Assembly: GCA_943357975.1 (NCBI GenBank)
Contig: CALRGS010000039.1
Span: 1 to 5,813, forward strand
From: Candidatus Nomurabacteria bacterium
Lineage (GTDB): Bacteria; Patescibacteriota; Minisyncoccia; Phycocordibacterales; UBA1006
Length of the DNA: 5,813 bases
Direction of reading: 5' to 3'
Shown here piece by piece: positions 4,931 to 5,813 of the stretch. Numbering within the stretch: position 1 is the first letter of the stretch; each line of letters begins with the position of its first letter. Both the position numbers and the translations under genes were made by a program. Below the pieces are notes generated by a model. It was not told the DNA's origin, did not search any database, and saw only the letters and a list, made by a program, of their open reading frames with translations.

Positions 4931-4945
4931 AGGTCTGACAGACTT
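4931..4945. promoter_or_regulatory. Palindrome at the predicted ssb transcription start
   Basis: GTCTG-A-CAGAC (4933-4943) is a perfect odd-length palindrome, extended by a G-T and an A-T pair to 4931-4945. It starts 4 nt after the -10 hexamer, where a repressor would block initiation. It does not resemble the LexA boxes I know (CTG-N10-CAG or GAAC-N4-GTTC). An operator role is inference. Confidence 0.3.
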
Positions 4946-4969
4946 ACCAATCTATAATAACAATCATCT

Positions 4970-5425
4970 ATGTATATCAACAAAGCAATCATCTACGGAA
5001 ATTTAACCAAGGACCCAGAACTCAAGGCTCTTCCTACAGGAAACAAGGTATGTAACTTTGCAGTTGCAACCAATCGAACCTGGAAGGATCAGTCTGGTAA
5101 GAAGCAGGAATCTGTCGATTACCACAATGTTGTTTTCTTCGGAAAACAGGCAGAGGTTATCGCGCAATGGATGCACAAGGGAAACGCCCTTATGGTGGAA
5201 GGTCGCATTTCAACACGAAGTTGGGATGGACCAGATGGCAAGAAAAACTACCGAACTGAAATTGTAGGTGAAAACTTCCAATTCGGTCCTAAGGGTGGAT
5301 CGTTGTCATCAACTGCAAGTCCAGCATCTGATGCTGGGTCATCAAGTGATTCATCAGGTCCTTTGGGAGTTGATACTATTGAATATCCAACAGAAGATTT
5401 GAACCCGAACGATATTCCGTTTTAA
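4970..5425 (+). CDS. ssb: Single-stranded DNA-binding protein
   Basis: A 151-residue bacterial SSB that coats single-stranded DNA in replication, recombination and repair, normally as a tetramer. The N-terminal OB fold (about 1-106) begins MYINKAIIYGNLTKDPEL and includes the strand KVCNFAVATNRTWKD, the segment SVDYHNVVFFGKQAEVIAQWMHKGNALMVEGRI, and the final strands TRSWDGPDGKKNYRTEIVGENFQF. Trp38, Trp67 and Trp85 lie where DNA-stacking aromatics are usual. A Ser/Gly-rich disordered linker (about 107-131) leads to the acidic tip ending DLNPNDIPF, the partner-binding tail whose final D-I-P-F matches consensus. Length is somewhat short but complete. It lies between rpsF and rpsR as in many bacteria. 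The ATG at 4970 begins exactly at the family's conserved N terminus and has no Shine-Dalgarno motif. Confidence 0.97.
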   Translation: MYINKAIIYGNLTKDPELKALPTGNKVCNFAVATNRTWKDQSGKKQESVDYHNVVFFGKQAEVIAQWMHKGNALMVEGRISTRSWDGPDGKKNYRTEIVGENFQFGPKGGSLSSTASPASDAGSSSDSSGPLGVDTIEYPTEDLNPNDIPF

Positions 5426-5439
5426 TCTCAATTATTATT

Positions 5440-5646
5440 ATGTCTACACAACAGTGTTACTTCAAATCAAACAACATCAAGCATATTGATTACAAGGACC
5501 TCGAAATTCTTCGAAAGTTCTTAACTCCAACAGGTAAGATCATGGCTTCAAAGCGAACAGGTGTTTGCAAGAAGAGTCAGCGTCAGCTTGCGACAGCAAT
5601 CAAATATGCACGATTCATGGGACTTCTCCCATACATCGAAGCTTAG
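5440..5646 (+). CDS. rpsR: Small ribosomal subunit protein bS18
   Basis: A 68-residue bS18, the partner of bS6 on the 16S rRNA platform. The conserved core is clear: HIDYKDLEILRKFLTPTGKIMASKRTGVCKKSQRQLATAIKYARFMGLLPYI, matching 'IDYKD.e.L..F....GKI..r..TG.c...QR.la.aIKrAR...LLPy'. The protein is shorter than E. coli S18 (75), with a reduced N terminus. Many relatives start with a C-x-F-C zinc-type motif; here it reads CYFK, so Cys6 and Cys43 remain but the second cysteine of the pair is Lys9, and zinc binding is probably lost. The gene starts 14 nt after ssb with no Shine-Dalgarno motif, only CAATTATTATT, so it is cotranscribed with ssb and ends 21 nt before a terminator. Confidence 0.97.
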   Translation: MSTQQCYFKSNNIKHIDYKDLEILRKFLTPTGKIMASKRTGVCKKSQRQLATAIKYARFMGLLPYIEA

Positions 5647-5667
5647 TTTGACTAAGAAGTTTATAAG

Positions 5668-5706
5668 AAAAAATCCCCGTTGCATAAAAGCATTTGGGGA
5701 TTTTTT
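5668..5706. terminator. Bidirectional intrinsic terminator after rpsR
   Basis: An 11-bp stem pairs AAAAAATCCCC (5668-5678) with GGGGATTTTTT (5696-5706), and a further T follows. The 17-nt loop contains a small TGC/GCA pairing (5681-5683 with 5690-5692). Flanking A and T tracts allow it to work in both directions. It starts 21 nt after the rpsR stop and lies 23 nt beyond the stop of the convergent minus-strand gene. Confidence 0.9.
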
Positions 5707-5729
5707 TGTGGTCAGTAAAACTGCCAGAA

Positions 5730-5813
5730 TTAGTTTAGGATGTGAATAATTCCTGGGGTGTTTAATACGACACCTAATACTGGTGGTATTAATGTTACAA
5801 ATAATGCGGCAAT
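5730..5813 (-). CDS. C-terminal end of a probable membrane protein (partial)
   Basis: The last 27 codons of a minus-strand reading frame run from the window edge to a TAA at 5732-5730. The peptide is strongly hydrophobic (IAALFVTLIPPVLGVVLNTP), then ends GIIHILN. This looks like a terminal transmembrane helix with a proline pair and a very short tail. The frame is open to the edge, its composition is unlike random translation, and it converges on the terminator at 5668-5706 as a real gene should. The family cannot be named from so little. Confidence 0.5.
   Translation of the reverse strand: MAALFVTLIPPVLGVVLNTPGIIHILN

Noticed and set aside
1..5813. CRISPR array, tRNA or rRNA genes
   Set aside because: No regularly spaced direct repeats, no cloverleaf-like sequence ending in a T-arm motif, and no conserved rRNA segment was seen on either strand.

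Overview
The window looks like a piece of a small-genome bacterial chromosome, most likely from the Candidate Phyla Radiation (Patescibacteria, Parcubacteria-like). This is inferred from divergent short housekeeping proteins, a 68-residue bS18, moderately AT-rich DNA and near absence of Shine-Dalgarno sites. No marker here fixes the phylum. The standard code works throughout: all ten reading frames end in TAA or TAG and no gene has an in-frame TGA.

Layout. (1) 1-1091, plus strand: the last codons of methionyl-tRNA synthetase, a GNAT acetyltransferase and the methionine sulfoxide reductase MsrB, packed 1 and 5 nt apart as one transcription unit. (2) 1111-1143: a hairpin with A and T tracts on both sides, placed to end transcription from both directions. 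(3) 1149-2924, minus strand: an unrecognised 108-residue protein and, upstream of it, pyruvate kinase. The small gene has its own promoter at the end of pyk. (4) 2925-2972: a 48-nt divergent region in which the predicted pyk and tatD promoters overlap and both transcripts should be leaderless or nearly so. (5) 2973-4226, plus strand: a TatD-family metal-dependent hydrolase interrupted in frame by a DUF559 (Vsr-like nuclease fold) cassette bounded by imperfect inverted repeats, each arm itself a hairpin. A related solitary palindrome is inserted in frame 235 nt further on. (6) 4216-5646, plus strand: the conserved rpsF-ssb-rpsR cluster (bS6, single-stranded DNA-binding protein, bS18) with predicted promoters before rpsF and before ssb. 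(7) 5668-5706: a second hairpin able to act as a bidirectional terminator, followed by the C-terminal end of a minus-strand gene with a hydrophobic tail.

Most of the window is ordinary housekeeping: translation, glycolysis, oxidative repair and DNA binding. The part worth attention is tatD. The reading frame is open across two repeat-derived insertions, every TatD metal ligand remains, and the DUF559 motif is also intact. It looks like an in-frame, protein-tolerated mobile palindromic element that carries a nuclease domain, comparable in principle to Rickettsia palindromic elements or to REP sequences with their RAYT transposases.
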